From: Eubacteriales bacterium
GTDB taxonomy: Bacteria > Bacillota > Clostridia > Lachnospirales > Lachnospiraceae
Reading direction: 5' to 3'
NCBI GenBank assembly: GCA_030536995.1
Contig: JAUNOY010000002.1
Span: forward strand, 186,001 to 250,000
Length of the DNA stretch: 64,000 nucleotides
In this document: positions 51,017 through 60,244 of the stretch, piece by piece
How positions within the stretch are numbered: the first letter of the stretch is position 1
Layout: each line of letters opens with the position of its first letter
Position numbers and translations under genes: made by a program
Notes under the pieces: generated by a model
Databases searched by the model: none
The model's input: only the letters and a program-made list of their open reading frames with translations
Told to the model about the DNA's origin: nothing

Positions 51017-52372
51017 ATGGAATTACAGGGAAAAAAGGTTCTGGTATTCGGTTCCGGAAAAAGCGGGATCGGAGCTTCTGACCTTTTGGGTAAGATTGGT
51101 GCATTCCCGATTATCTATGATGGAAATGCCGACATTGATAAAGAGGCAGTGCTACATAAAACAGAAGGAACATACAGACTGGAAATCTATGCAGGAGAGC
51201 TTCCGAAGGAAGTTCAGGACAGTCTTGACCTGGTCGTTTTAAGCCCGGGCGTACCGGTAGATCTGCCGATTGTGAAAAGCTTCTATGAACAGGGACTCCC
51301 TGTATGGGGAGAAGTGGAGCTTGCTTACCGTACGGGTAAGGGAGAAGTTCTGGCTATCACGGGAACCAACGGAAAGACTACAACGACAGCTCTTCTGGGT
51401 AAAATTATGTCAGATGCAAAAGATTCTGTGTTTGTGGTAGGAAACATCGGAACACCATATACGTCCCGAGCGCTGGAAATGAAGGACAGTACAGTGACTG
51501 TAGCTGAAATCAGCAGCTTCCAGCTTGAAACGATTGAGAAATTCGCTCCGAAGGTAAGTGCGATTCTTAATATTACAGAAGATCACTTAAATCGTCATCA
51601 TACGATGGAAGAGTATATCCGTGTGAAGGAGCTGATTACGAAAAATCAGGGAACAGAGGATGTCTGTGTGCTGAATTATGAGGATGAGGTGCTTCGTGCA
51701 TTCGGTCAGAATCTTGTGCCGCGGGCAGTATATTTTTCCAGTGAACGAAAGCTTGAGGAAGGAATTTATCTTGACGGGGATTCCATTATTCTCAAAGACG
51801 GAGAACTGGAAACAGAGGTGGTAAAGACAGGAGAACTTAAGCTTCTGGGCAAGCATAATTTTGAGAATGTGATGGCTGCCGTTGCGATGGCATATTATGC
51901 AGGTGTTGACATTGCGGACATCAGAAAAAGCATCTGTGAATTTACAGCCGTAGAGCACAGAATCGAATATGTAACAGAAAAAAATGGCATTGTGTATTAC
52001 AACGATTCCAAGGGAACAAATCCGGATGCCGCCATTAAGGGAATTCAGGCGATGAATCGCCCGACCTGGCTGATCGGTGGAGGATATGACAAGGAATCCT
52101 GCTACGATGAATGGATTGAGGCGTTTGACGGAAAGGTGCGCTGTCTTGTTCTCATAGGACAGACGAAAGAAAAAATAAAAGAAGCAGCAGAAAAGCACGG
52201 CTTCCATGATATTGTTCTTCTGGACAATTTAAAAGAGGCAGTTTCCTACTGCGGAGAACATGCAGTTTCCGGAGACGCAGTGCTTCTTTCTCCTGCGTGT
52301 GCAAGCTGGGGACAGTTCGATAATTATGAACAGCGAGGAGACATGTTTAAAGAATATGTTCGTAATCTTTAA
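51017..52372 (+). CDS. murD: UDP-MurNAc-L-alanine:D-glutamate ligase
   Basis: Adds D-glutamate, the second stem residue. The 451-residue Mur ligase has VLVFGSGKSGIGASDLL, LSPGVP, the ATP loop AITGTNGKTTTTALLG (about 116-131), ILNITEDHLNRHHTMEEY, HNFENVMAA and FTAVEHRIEYV. GGAGG precedes the ATG. It stands between mraY and ftsW as in other Firmicutes. Confidence 0.96.
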   Translation: MELQGKKVLVFGSGKSGIGASDLLGKIGAFPIIYDGNADIDKEAVLHKTEGTYRLEIYAGELPKEVQDSLDLVVLSPGVPVDLPIVKSFYEQGLPVWGEVELAYRTGKGEVLAITGTNGKTTTTALLGKIMSDAKDSVFVVGNIGTPYTSRALEMKDSTVTVAEISSFQLETIEKFAPKVSAILNITEDHLNRHHTMEEYIRVKELITKNQGTEDVCVLNYEDEVLRAFGQNLVPRAVYFSSERKLEEGIYLDGDSIILKDGELETEVVKTGELKLLGKHNFENVMAAVAMAYYAGVDIADIRKSICEFTAVEHRIEYVTEKNGIVYYNDSKGTNPDAAIKGIQAMNRPTWLIGGGYDKESCYDEWIEAFDGKVRCLVLIGQTKEKIKEAAEKHGFHDIVLLDNLKEAVSYCGEHAVSGDAVLLSPACASWGQFDNYEQRGDMFKEYVRNL

Positions 52373-52436
52373 GGAATATCTGTACCGGGACTTCTCATAT
52401 GCTTAAAAGAGACTGAAGCAGGAGTGTGGGAAGACC

Positions 52437-53543
52437 GTGCCGGAAAAAAAACACAGAGATTCTTTTCAAAAAACAGATATGACGATGCTGGTACTTGTAT
52501 TGATACTGGTGGCTTTTGGGCTTACCGTTTTGTACAGTACCAGCGAGTATAATGGCAGAGTACGTTTCCACGACTCTGCCTATTATTTTAAGAAGCAGCT
52601 TTTTGCAACGGTATTGGGGATTTTTGTCATGTATGTAGTGGCGCTGATAGATTATCATATTCTCATCAGGGCAGCGCCTGTGGCATACCTTCTTTCTATG
52701 GTACTTTCCACAGCAGTTCTTCTGGTAGGGCAGGAGATTAACGGTTCAAAGCGGTGGCTGAATTTGGGACCGCTGTCTTTCCAACCGTCAGAATTTGCCA
52801 AGGTGGCTGTAATCCTTTTTCTTGCATGGCAGATTGGAAGGAGCAGCGGTAAAACATCAGGATTCTGGTTTATGTGCAGAACAATGGCAACTCTTCTGCC
52901 AATCGTGGGGCTGGTCGGTTCAAATAACCTGAGTACTGCCATTATCATTCTCGGAATCGGAGTTGTTCTTATTTTTGTATCAAATTCCAGATATTTGCAG
53001 TTTATAGGGATGGGCGGAGCAGGAATCGCCTTTGTAGGAATCTTTCTTGCAATGGAAAGCTACCGTCTGGAACGCCTTGCCATTTGGAGAAATCCTGAGA
53101 AATATGAGAAAGGCTTCCAGACAATACAGGGGCTTTATGCAATTGGAAGCGGCGGGATTTTCGGAAGAGGTCTGGGGAGCAGTCTTCAGAAGCTGGGGTT
53201 TGTGCCTGAGGCTCAGAATGATATGATTTTTTCGATTATCTGCGAGGAACTGGGGCTGGCAGGTGCGGCAGTTCTTATTCTCGTTTTCGGGACGTTGCTC
53301 TGGAGGCTCTGTATTGCTGCAATGCACAGTCCGGATCTTGAGGGGGCGCTGATATGCGCCGGAATTATGGCGCACCTTGCGATTCAGGTGATTCTCAATA
53401 TTGCAGTTGTGACAAATACCATACCGAATACAGGGATTACCCTGCCGTTTGTAAGCTATGGGGGAACTTCCGTTGTATTCCTTCTGGGAGAAATGGGGCT
53501 TGCCCTGTCTGTGGGAAATCACAGGAAGCTTCCGCCTGCATAG
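52437..53543 (+). CDS. ftsW: SEDS-family lipid II polymerase of division
   Basis: A septal peptidoglycan glycosyltransferase that works with FtsI. The 368-residue protein has about ten membrane segments and the SEDS motifs NGSKRWLNLGPLSFQPSEFAK and PNTGITLPFVSYGGTS. The start is GTG 52437. SpoVE would be an equally good name for the same family in a sporulation role. The next gene is murA; murG, often located here, is missing. Confidence 0.94.
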   Translation: MPEKKHRDSFQKTDMTMLVLVLILVAFGLTVLYSTSEYNGRVRFHDSAYYFKKQLFATVLGIFVMYVVALIDYHILIRAAPVAYLLSMVLSTAVLLVGQEINGSKRWLNLGPLSFQPSEFAKVAVILFLAWQIGRSSGKTSGFWFMCRTMATLLPIVGLVGSNNLSTAIIILGIGVVLIFVSNSRYLQFIGMGGAGIAFVGIFLAMESYRLERLAIWRNPEKYEKGFQTIQGLYAIGSGGIFGRGLGSSLQKLGFVPEAQNDMIFSIICEELGLAGAAVLILVFGTLLWRLCIAAMHSPDLEGALICAGIMAHLAIQVILNIAVVTNTIPNTGITLPFVSYGGTSVVFLLGEMGLALSVGNHRKLPPA

Positions 53544-53578
53544 AATAAATAGTAAGAAGGCCTTTAGGAGTGAGAGGC

Positions 53579-54832
53579 TTGAATGAAATCCGCGTAACAG
53601 GCGGTAATTCCCTGCACGGGAGCATTTCCATACAGGGAGCCAAAAATTCTGCGCTTCCCATGATGGCAGCGTCTCTTTTGCACAGAGGAATCAGCGTTCT
53701 GAAAGGCTGTCCCCGAATTTCTGATGTATTTTGTATGGAGGGAATTCTTCGAGAACTTGGCGCTGTGACCTGGTGGGATGACCATGATTTGTATCTGGAC
53801 TGTACAGAGGCGAATAAAACAGAAGTTTCAGCAGAATATACAGAAAAAATGCGTTCCTCTGTAATTCTTCTCGGTGTTCTCCTTGCCAGAAATAAAAAAG
53901 GCCGTATTGGTTATCCGGGCGGCTGTGTAATAGGACGTCGTCCTGTAGACCTTCATATATCTGCCCTGAGAAGCCTTGGCGCCCGGATTACAGAGGGCGG
54001 TTTTTTCATTTATGGAGAATGTGACTGTCTGAAAGGAAACAGGATTATTTTGGGGAAAACAAGTGTAGGAGCAACAGAGCAGGCGATTCTTGCTGCGGTG
54101 ACTTCTAAGGGGGAAACTGTTCTGGAAAATTGTGCCAAAGAGCCGGAAATCCTGTGGTTGTGCAGATATCTCAAAACTATGGGAGCCGACATACAGGGGG
54201 AGGGAAGCTCTGTCATAAGGATAAAGGGTGTAAAAGAGCTGTCAGGAGGGACGATGAGAGTTCCGTCCGACAGAATTGTTGCGGGAACCTATATATGTGC
54301 AGCAGCCATTACAAGAAGTGAAATTACGATTGAAAATGCGCCTATAGAGGAACTGGAGGCATTCCTTGAGGTATATGAGAAAATGGGTGGACAATATGAA
54401 GATAAAAGTGGTAAACTAAGGGTCAACGGAAAATTCGTCTGCCATCCGATTCACTGTCTGGAAACAGAGGCCTATCCCGGGTTTCCTACAGATTTGCAGT
54501 CGCCTGTTCTGGCAGTTCTTGCCACAATACCGGGACAGAGCCATATCAGAGAAAGCATTTTTGAAGATAGGTTCAGGGCGGCTAAGGAGCTGGTGCGCAT
54601 GGGGGCACATATAGAGGTAAAAGGGGCAGACGCCCGTATTGATGGAGGGTACCCCCTCACAGGGTGCAGGGTGAAGGCTGACGAATTACGTGGAGGGGCT
54701 GCGCTTGTACTTGCTGCAATTGCCGCGCAGGGAGAAACATGTATTACAGGAGCAGGTTTTATCAGACGGGGATATGAGCATATTTGCGAAGACTTAAAAG
54801 CCTTGGGATGTCAGGAAATCAGAGAAGAATAG
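53579..54832 (+). CDS. murA: UDP-N-acetylglucosamine 1-carboxyvinyltransferase
   Basis: First committed step of peptidoglycan synthesis, and the target of fosfomycin. The 417-residue protein shows GGNSLHGSISIQGAKNSALP, the active-site cysteine loop YPGGCVIGRRPVDLH, and AYPGFPTDLQSPVLAVLA near the end of the substrate site. TTG 53579 is preferred: AGGAG (53566-53570) is 8 nt away, whereas the upstream GTG at 53570 overlaps that site. The cysteine is present, so fosfomycin binding is expected. Confidence 0.94.
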   Translation: MNEIRVTGGNSLHGSISIQGAKNSALPMMAASLLHRGISVLKGCPRISDVFCMEGILRELGAVTWWDDHDLYLDCTEANKTEVSAEYTEKMRSSVILLGVLLARNKKGRIGYPGGCVIGRRPVDLHISALRSLGARITEGGFFIYGECDCLKGNRIILGKTSVGATEQAILAAVTSKGETVLENCAKEPEILWLCRYLKTMGADIQGEGSSVIRIKGVKELSGGTMRVPSDRIVAGTYICAAAITRSEITIENAPIEELEAFLEVYEKMGGQYEDKSGKLRVNGKFVCHPIHCLETEAYPGFPTDLQSPVLAVLATIPGQSHIRESIFEDRFRAAKELVRMGAHIEVKGADARIDGGYPLTGCRVKADELRGGAALVLAAIAAQGETCITGAGFIRRGYEHICEDLKALGCQEIREE

Positions 54833-54872
54833 ATGGGCAGACCCATGAAAAAAGACACAGGAATAAATATTT

Positions 54873-56075
54873 ATGAAAAAATCCAATTACAGTAAAAACA
54901 ACATATTTGCTGAAATCAGCAGCAAAACATGGAAAATCATACTGGGCGTTCTGGGAGCAGGACTAATTCTCGGAGCTGTAGCCTTTTTTACGTATTTCAG
55001 AGTAGAAAGGGTGGAGGTGATGGGGTGCAGCCATTACACTCAGGATGAAATAAAAGAGAAAGTACTGCGAGGCCCGCTGGCGGCCAATTCTGTTCTGGCA
55101 CCTCTTTTTTATACAAAGAAAGAGGTGTCCGGAATTCCTCTCGTGTCCGGATATACAGTGACCAGAATTAACCGGAATACTATCTGTATCAGTGTAAAAG
55201 AAAAAAGACCTGTAGGATGTATTCCTTTTCTCGGAAATTATATTTACTTTGACAGAAACGGTCACTTTATTCACGGGTCAGGAGAGAGGGATGAAACGGT
55301 TCCTTATTTTGACGGCATTGAGGTAAAGAAGGTCATTCTTAATGAAAAACTGCCTATTAAGGGAAAAACAGTTCTGAATACTGCAGTGGCTTTGTCTACG
55401 ATTTTTAAGAAAAATGAAACAATTCCGGATCACATCCGTTTCGATGAGAATTATAATATCAGTCTGGAATACGGAAATATTACGGTTTCTCTTGGAAGAG
55501 ATGAGAATCTGGAAGAAAAGATGTCAAGAGTTGTTGCGATTATGCCCAAGATACAGGGAATGTCCGGAATTCTTCATATGGAAAATATCAGTACCAACGG
55601 AAATACGTTTGAGGCAGAGCAGGAAGAGATTACAGCTGAGAACTGGAATGGCGGTTACGATGAAAATGGTGAATACACAGGATACGGCGAGTATGACGAA
55701 AATGGAAAACATGTAGGACCTAAGCCAATGACAGAACTTGATTATGCAATTCAGGCATGGAAGGGCGGTTATGACGGCGAAGGTGATTATACAGGAGCCG
55801 GTGAATACGACGAATACGGCAATTATACAGGCCCCAAGCCAACCCAGGAACTCATTGATTCTTTTGGAGACTGGAAAGGCGGCTATCTTGAGGATGGTAG
55901 CTTTGTGGGATACGGAGAACTTGATAAAGACGGTAACTATGTAGGCCCCAATCCAAATGAAGAAAATTCAGAAACAGTGGATGAAGGAGACTCCTATGAA
56001 GACGGGGGGTACGATGGAGGCTATGGAGAGGGCTACGGCGATGGTTATGACGGAAGTTATGACCAGGGATATTAG
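54873..56075 (+). CDS. FtsQ/DivIB-type division protein with tandem 38-residue repeats
   Basis: A bitopic divisome protein of 400 residues: short cytoplasmic part, membrane helix (about 22-43), POTRA domain (about 44-115: FRVERVEVMGCSHYTQDEIK) and beta domain (to about 245). The rest is unusual: two full 38-residue repeats and one partial copy starting W(N/K)GGY at 258, 296 and 334 (bases 55644-55961), each with YTGxGEYDExG and GPKP, then a 37-residue tail of Gly, Tyr, Asp and Glu. DivIB tails are usually short. The identity comes from layout and position between murA and ftsZ. Confidence 0.88.
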   Translation: MKKSNYSKNNIFAEISSKTWKIILGVLGAGLILGAVAFFTYFRVERVEVMGCSHYTQDEIKEKVLRGPLAANSVLAPLFYTKKEVSGIPLVSGYTVTRINRNTICISVKEKRPVGCIPFLGNYIYFDRNGHFIHGSGERDETVPYFDGIEVKKVILNEKLPIKGKTVLNTAVALSTIFKKNETIPDHIRFDENYNISLEYGNITVSLGRDENLEEKMSRVVAIMPKIQGMSGILHMENISTNGNTFEAEQEEITAENWNGGYDENGEYTGYGEYDENGKHVGPKPMTELDYAIQAWKGGYDGEGDYTGAGEYDEYGNYTGPKPTQELIDSFGDWKGGYLEDGSFVGYGELDKDGNYVGPNPNEENSETVDEGDSYEDGGYDGGYGEGYGDGYDGSYDQGY

Positions 56076-56181
56076 AACAAAGCACTTATCAGAAAACAGT
56101 TAAAAACTCTTGGAAAACAGTCGTTGTATCTGGAATGTGGCGAAAAATCGTGAAAAAAGTATAAAAAAATAAAATTAGTAG

Positions 56182-56210
56182 TTGATTAATTCTCAAAAAA
56201 AAAGTATGAT
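56182..56210 (+). promoter_or_regulatory. Promoter of ftsZ
   Basis: TTGATT (56182-56187), 17 bp of mostly A, TATGAT (56205-56210), in the 216-bp gap before ftsZ. This gives ftsZ its own promoter in addition to read-through. Confidence 0.7.
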
Positions 56211-56291
56211 ATATCTATATGTAGCTTAAAACAAAAAATGATAAGAATATACTGAGAAGGATATCAGGTAGAAATAAAAGGAGGAAGTACA

Positions 56292-57458
56292 TTGTTAGAG
56301 ATTATGTCAAATGAGGCTGAATCATCTGCAAAGATAATTGTTATTGGCGTAGGTGGAGCCGGAAATAATGCAGTAAACAGAATGGTGGAAGAGGCCATCG
56401 GCGGAGTAGAGTTTGTAGGTGTCAACACTGATAAACAGGCTTTGACTCTGTGTAAAGCTCCGACTGTACTTCAGATTGGCGAGAAGATCACCAAGGGTCT
56501 CGGTGCAGGAGCCCAGCCTGAGGTTGGCCAGAAGGCTGCAGAAGAGAGCATTGAAGAAGTGAAACAGTTAATGGAAGGCGCAGACATGGTATTCGTTACC
56601 TGTGGTATGGGCGGCGGAACCGGAACAGGTGCTGCACCTGTAATCGCGGCTGCAGCGAAAGAAATGGGTATCCTGACAGTTGGCGTTGTAACCAAGCCTT
56701 TCCGTTTTGAAGCGAAAACAAGAATGAATAATGCCCTTGCAGGGATTGAGAATCTGAAGAAAGCAGTAGATACCTTAATCGTGATCCCGAATGATAAATT
56801 ACTTGAGGTGGTTGATCGTCGTACAACTATGCCTGAAGCGCTGAGAAAGGCTGACGAAGTGCTTCAGCAGGCTGTTCAGGGAATCACAGACCTCATTAAT
56901 CTGCCGGCACTTATCAATCTGGACTTCGCAGATGTTCAGACAGTTATGACAGATAAGGGCATCGCGCATATTGGTATCGGAGAAGCAAGAGGAGACGATA
57001 AGGCTATGGAAGCTGTACAGCAGGCTGTATCTTCACCTCTTCTTGAGACAACCATTAAAGGTGCAACTCATGTTATTATCAATATTTCCGGTGATATTTC
57101 TCTTATGGATGCTAATGATGCTGCAAGCTATGTGCAGGAACTTACCGGTGAAGAAGCAAATATTATTTTTGGTGCAATGTATGATGATACAGTTGCTGAC
57201 TATGCAAGAATCACAGTTATTGCTACAGGTCTGAACGACGAAAAGGCTCAGAGCAGCCCGTTTGGAAACAGAACTTCCAATGCCGCTTTTGCGAATAAGA
57301 GACCGGCAGCTCAGACAGCAAGTGCTCCGTCTATGGGAATGAATATGCCAAGCTTTAGTCTTCCGACTATGAATGCAACTCCGTTCGGAACCAAGACTCC
57401 GTCCAGCACTGTACAGAGAAAAGATATCCAGATTCCGGATTTTCTGAAAAACAGATAA
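56292..57458 (+). CDS. ftsZ: Cell division protein FtsZ
   Basis: A tubulin-like GTPase that forms the division ring. The 388-residue protein shows [24 protein letters not shown], the tubulin signature [15 protein letters not shown], the T7 loop LINLDFADV, a variable linker (about 315-378) and the conserved C-terminal peptide IPDFLKNR that binds partner proteins. The start is TTG 56292, 7 nt after AGGAGG; the ATG at 56304 is too far from it. No ftsA gene precedes it, so a SepF-type or distant FtsA anchor is expected. Confidence 0.97.
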   Translation: MLEIMSNEAESSAKIIVIGVGGAGNNAVNRMVEEAIGGVEFVGVNTDKQALTLCKAPTVLQIGEKITKGLGAGAQPEVGQKAAEESIEEVKQLMEGADMVFVTCGMGGGTGTGAAPVIAAAAKEMGILTVGVVTKPFRFEAKTRMNNALAGIENLKKAVDTLIVIPNDKLLEVVDRRTTMPEALRKADEVLQQAVQGITDLINLPALINLDFADVQTVMTDKGIAHIGIGEARGDDKAMEAVQQAVSSPLLETTIKGATHVIINISGDISLMDANDAASYVQELTGEEANIIFGAMYDDTVADYARITVIATGLNDEKAQSSPFGNRTSNAAFANKRPAAQTASAPSMGMNMPSFSLPTMNATPFGTKTPSSTVQRKDIQIPDFLKNR

Positions 57459-57476
57459 GAAACAAGAATATAATAA

Positions 57477-57519
57477 AAAAGGGAAGAATACCGCAGAAAC
57501 GGTAATCTTCCCTTTTTTT
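57477..57519 (+). terminator. Terminator of ftsZ
   Basis: GGGAAGA (57481-57487) pairs with TCTTCCC (57506-57512), with a small inner CCG/CGG stem, flanked by A-run and T7. The convergent DUF1540 gene ends at its right edge, and the A-run on the left could serve that gene. Confidence 0.9.
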
Positions 57520-57835
57520 ATTTGGTCTCGAAGGTATCACAGCATGTTTCGCCGGATTTCGCTGCATGTCCTCCGTCTACTCGGATTGCAGATGCTGTAC
57601 ATTTGTATTTGTCATTATAGGTGCAGTTGCTGGCTTTGCAGTCAATGTGAATTTCGCGACAGCCACAGCCGCTGCTTGTGCAGTTCGATGCGTGTTCACC
57701 CTTTTTTCGGAAACTTTCGCAGCTTGTTTCACTTGAGAGACGGGCGTTTTCACCGGTTACAAGGATGTCGCCTTTGGAGCAGAGCTGGTTGTCGTTGTAG
57801 ACGCAGGTAACTGCAGAACATTTCAGTGTAGTCAT
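57518..57835 (-). CDS. DUF1540 protein with two cysteine-rich repeats
   Basis: A small 105-residue protein with two copies of the DUF1540 module (LKCSAVTCVYNDNQLCSKGD ... CESF and IDCKASNCTYNDKYKCTASA ... CDTF), linked by a serine- and cysteine-rich segment (CTSSGCGC). Fourteen cysteines suggest metal binding or disulfide packing. Function unknown; the family is common in clostridia. A strong AGGAGG precedes the ATG. Confidence 0.88.
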   Translation of the reverse strand: MTTLKCSAVTCVYNDNQLCSKGDILVTGENARLSSETSCESFRKKGEHASNCTSSGCGCREIHIDCKASNCTYNDKYKCTASAIRVDGGHAAKSGETCCDTFETK

Positions 57836-57991
57836 TTTTTTACCTCCTTTTTGCTGTACAGAAGGTAGTCTGCCCGAAAAAAAATAAAATATTCACTGTA
57901 CTAAAAAGAAAAAAGATGATAGAATTAAAAACTGAATGTACCTGTGGACAAAGAAGGCAGTTACAATTGAATAACAATAGGAGAAAAAATA

Positions 57992-59347
57992 ATGGAGAAA
58001 AAAAGAGGAAGTTTTACCAACAAACTGGGATTCGTCCTTGCGGCGGCAGGCTCTGCCGTAGGACTTGGAAACCTTTGGAGATTTCCGTATCTTGCTGCAA
58101 AGCATGGCGGCGGAATTTTCCTTCTGGTCTATCTGATCATTGCCGTTACTTTTGGTTTCGCATTGATGATCACAGAGATTGCACTTGGAAGAAAAACACG
58201 ATTAAGTGCAATCGGAGCTTACGATGCTCTTGATAAAAGATTCAAATTCATGGGATATCTGTCAAGTGCCGTACCATTTATCATTACCCCGTATTACTGC
58301 GTAATCGGCGGGTGGGTATTAAAGTATCTGGTTGTATTTCTGACAAATAATGTATCTTCTGCAGCAGCAGACGGTTATTTTGAGAACTATATTGCACAGC
58401 CGGCAGCTCCGGTAATCTTTTTCCTGATTTATGTGCTCATTGGCTGTGTGGTCGTTATGCTTGGTGTAGAAGGCGGAATTGAGAAGGCCAGCAGAATTAT
58501 GATGCCGGTTCTTGTAATTATTTCTATCGTAGTATCTGTGTTCAGCATTATGCAGCCGGGTGCATGGGAAGGTGTGAAATATTACCTTCTTCCTGATTTC
58601 AGCAGATTCAGCGCTACAACCGTGCTTGCTGCCATGGGACAGTTATTCTATTCCATGTCTCTTGCAATGGGTATTATGATTACCTACGGTTCCTATATGA
58701 AGAAGGAAAATCATCTGGAGCAGTCCGTGCGTCAGATTGAGATTTTTGATACAGGTATTGCTTTTATGGCCGGTCTTATGATTATTCCGGCAGTATTTGC
58801 TTTCTCCGGAGGAAGCGAGGAAGCTCTTGGAAAAGGACCGGGACTTATGTTTGTTACTCTGCCTAAGGTATTTGAAAATATGAAGTTCGGTACTGTGATC
58901 GGAGCGGTATTTTTCCTTCTTGTACTGTTTGCAGCGCTGACATCATCTATTTCTCTTACAGAAACACTTGTTTCTATTGTGAGAGATCGTCTCGGATGGG
59001 GAAGAAAGAAAGCCAGTGCAGTAATTCTTGTTTTCCTCTGTGTAGTAGGAATTCCGGTATCTCTGGGATTTGGTATCTGGGATTTCATCGCACCGATGGG
59101 AATGAGTCTGCTTGACTTCTGTGATTTTGTCAGCAACAGTGTAATGATGCCGATTGTAGCGATTATAAGTTGTCTGTTTGTTGGTTTTGTTATCAAACCG
59201 AAGGCAATTATCGATGAGGTGGAAGTAAACGGACCGTTTAAGATGAAAAAATTTTACACAATTATCATTAAATATATTGCGCCTGTGTGTCTTGTTGCAA
59301 TTCTTATTTTTGCAATCATGGAAGCAATGGGAATGATTACAGTATAA
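57992..59347 (+). CDS. Sodium-dependent transporter, neurotransmitter:sodium symporter family
   Basis: A 451-residue LeuT-fold symporter with 11-12 membrane helices. It has the signature at the first helix (FVLAAAGSAVGLGNLWRFPY, with sodium-site glycines) and LTSSISLTETLVSIVRDRLG at helix 8. Bacterial members take up amino acids such as tryptophan, tyrosine or leucine; the substrate is not clear. An AGGAG ribosome site precedes the ATG. Apparently monocistronic. Confidence 0.93.
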   Translation: MEKKRGSFTNKLGFVLAAAGSAVGLGNLWRFPYLAAKHGGGIFLLVYLIIAVTFGFALMITEIALGRKTRLSAIGAYDALDKRFKFMGYLSSAVPFIITPYYCVIGGWVLKYLVVFLTNNVSSAAADGYFENYIAQPAAPVIFFLIYVLIGCVVVMLGVEGGIEKASRIMMPVLVIISIVVSVFSIMQPGAWEGVKYYLLPDFSRFSATTVLAAMGQLFYSMSLAMGIMITYGSYMKKENHLEQSVRQIEIFDTGIAFMAGLMIIPAVFAFSGGSEEALGKGPGLMFVTLPKVFENMKFGTVIGAVFFLLVLFAALTSSISLTETLVSIVRDRLGWGRKKASAVILVFLCVVGIPVSLGFGIWDFIAPMGMSLLDFCDFVSNSVMMPIVAIISCLFVGFVIKPKAIIDEVEVNGPFKMKKFYTIIIKYIAPVCLVAILIFAIMEAMGMITV

Positions 59348-59388
59348 AACAAGTTTACAGCCTGTATGGAAAAGTTTGCGAAAAACTA

Positions 59389-59417
59389 TTGACATTCCAT
59401 GCGGGCTGTGTTATTAT
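59389..59417 (+). promoter_or_regulatory. Promoter of the infC-rpmI-rplT operon
   Basis: TTGACA (59389-59394), 17 bp, TATTAT (59412-59417). Transcription would start near 59424, giving a leader of about 205 nt. Confidence 0.8.
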
Positions 59418-59423
59418 ACCGAA

Positions 59424-59561
59424 GTACGTGAGAAAACAAAGCAGAGTGCCGCTCTCACCTTAGCGCAAAAAGATGCGACTCGGGTTTATATTGCACAATA
59501 CCGCAGGACAGTTGGGTCAGTGGGTGTAATGGGAGTGTGGGCATTTGTCCATGCTTTTTTT
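59424..59561 (+). promoter_or_regulatory. Attenuator-like leader of infC-rpmI-rplT (probable L20 leader)
   Basis: The leader holds an AGAG/CTCT hairpin near 59442-59456 and ends in a G-U-rich stem (about 59534-59557, loop ATTT) running directly into T7, a transcription terminator ahead of infC. In Firmicutes this operon is autoregulated by ribosomal protein L20 binding such a leader. Position and terminator fit; I have not matched the L20-binding fold itself. Confidence 0.6.
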
Positions 59562-59630
59562 CGTATAAGAAGATAATAAAGGGTCATGAGATAATAAGAA
59601 TCTATCTAAGATGTATGGAGGTGCACAACA

Positions 59631-60137
59631 ATTAGCAATTTAATGATCAACGAACAAATCAGAGACAAAGAGGTACGCTTGATTGGTCCGGACGGAGAAC
59701 AGCTTGGAATCATGTCCGCGAAAGAAGCGATGTTTAAAGCGCAGGATGCAGGACTTGACCTGGTGAAAATTGCACCACAGGCGAAACCACCGGTATGCAA
59801 GATCATTGACTACGGTAAATACCGTTACGAACTTGCAAGAAAAGAAAAAGAAGCGAAGAAGAAACAGAAAACCATCGATGTCAAAGAAGTGCGGCTTTCT
59901 CCAAACATTGACACAAATGACTTGATGACAAAGGTAAATGCAGCCAGAAAGTTCCTTACTAAAGGAGACAGAGTAAAAGTTACATTACGTTTCCGTGGAA
60001 GAGAAATGGCTCATATGGCAAGCAGCAAACATGTTCTGGATGAATTCGCTGAGAAGCTGGCAGATATTGCGACTGTGGAAAAAGCACCTAAGGTGGAAGG
60101 CAGAAGCATGACCATGTTTTTAGCTGAGAAGAGATAA
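59631..60137 (+). CDS. infC: Translation initiation factor IF-3
   Basis: Binds the 30S subunit and controls start-codon fidelity. The 168-residue protein shows NEQIRDKEVRLIGPDGEQLG, the linker rich in lysine, and the C-terminal domain KEVRLSPNIDTNDLMTKVNA. The ribosome site GGAGGTG (59617-59623) lies 7 nt before ATT 59631 but 19 nt before the first ATG (59643), so initiation at the rare AUU codon is most likely, giving (M)SNLMINEQ. IF-3 discriminates against AUU, which provides autoregulation, as known for E. coli infC. Confidence 0.95.
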   Translation: MSNLMINEQIRDKEVRLIGPDGEQLGIMSAKEAMFKAQDAGLDLVKIAPQAKPPVCKIIDYGKYRYELARKEKEAKKKQKTIDVKEVRLSPNIDTNDLMTKVNAARKFLTKGDRVKVTLRFRGREMAHMASSKHVLDEFAEKLADIATVEKAPKVEGRSMTMFLAEKR

Positions 60138-60244
60138 TTACTTGTTATTGTTCAAAGGGTATTACTGAGAGCGCTAACGATTATTTAACTGAATGTTACG
60201 TTTAACATTAAAATAAGAGATACCAGATCAAGGAGGAATTTACA

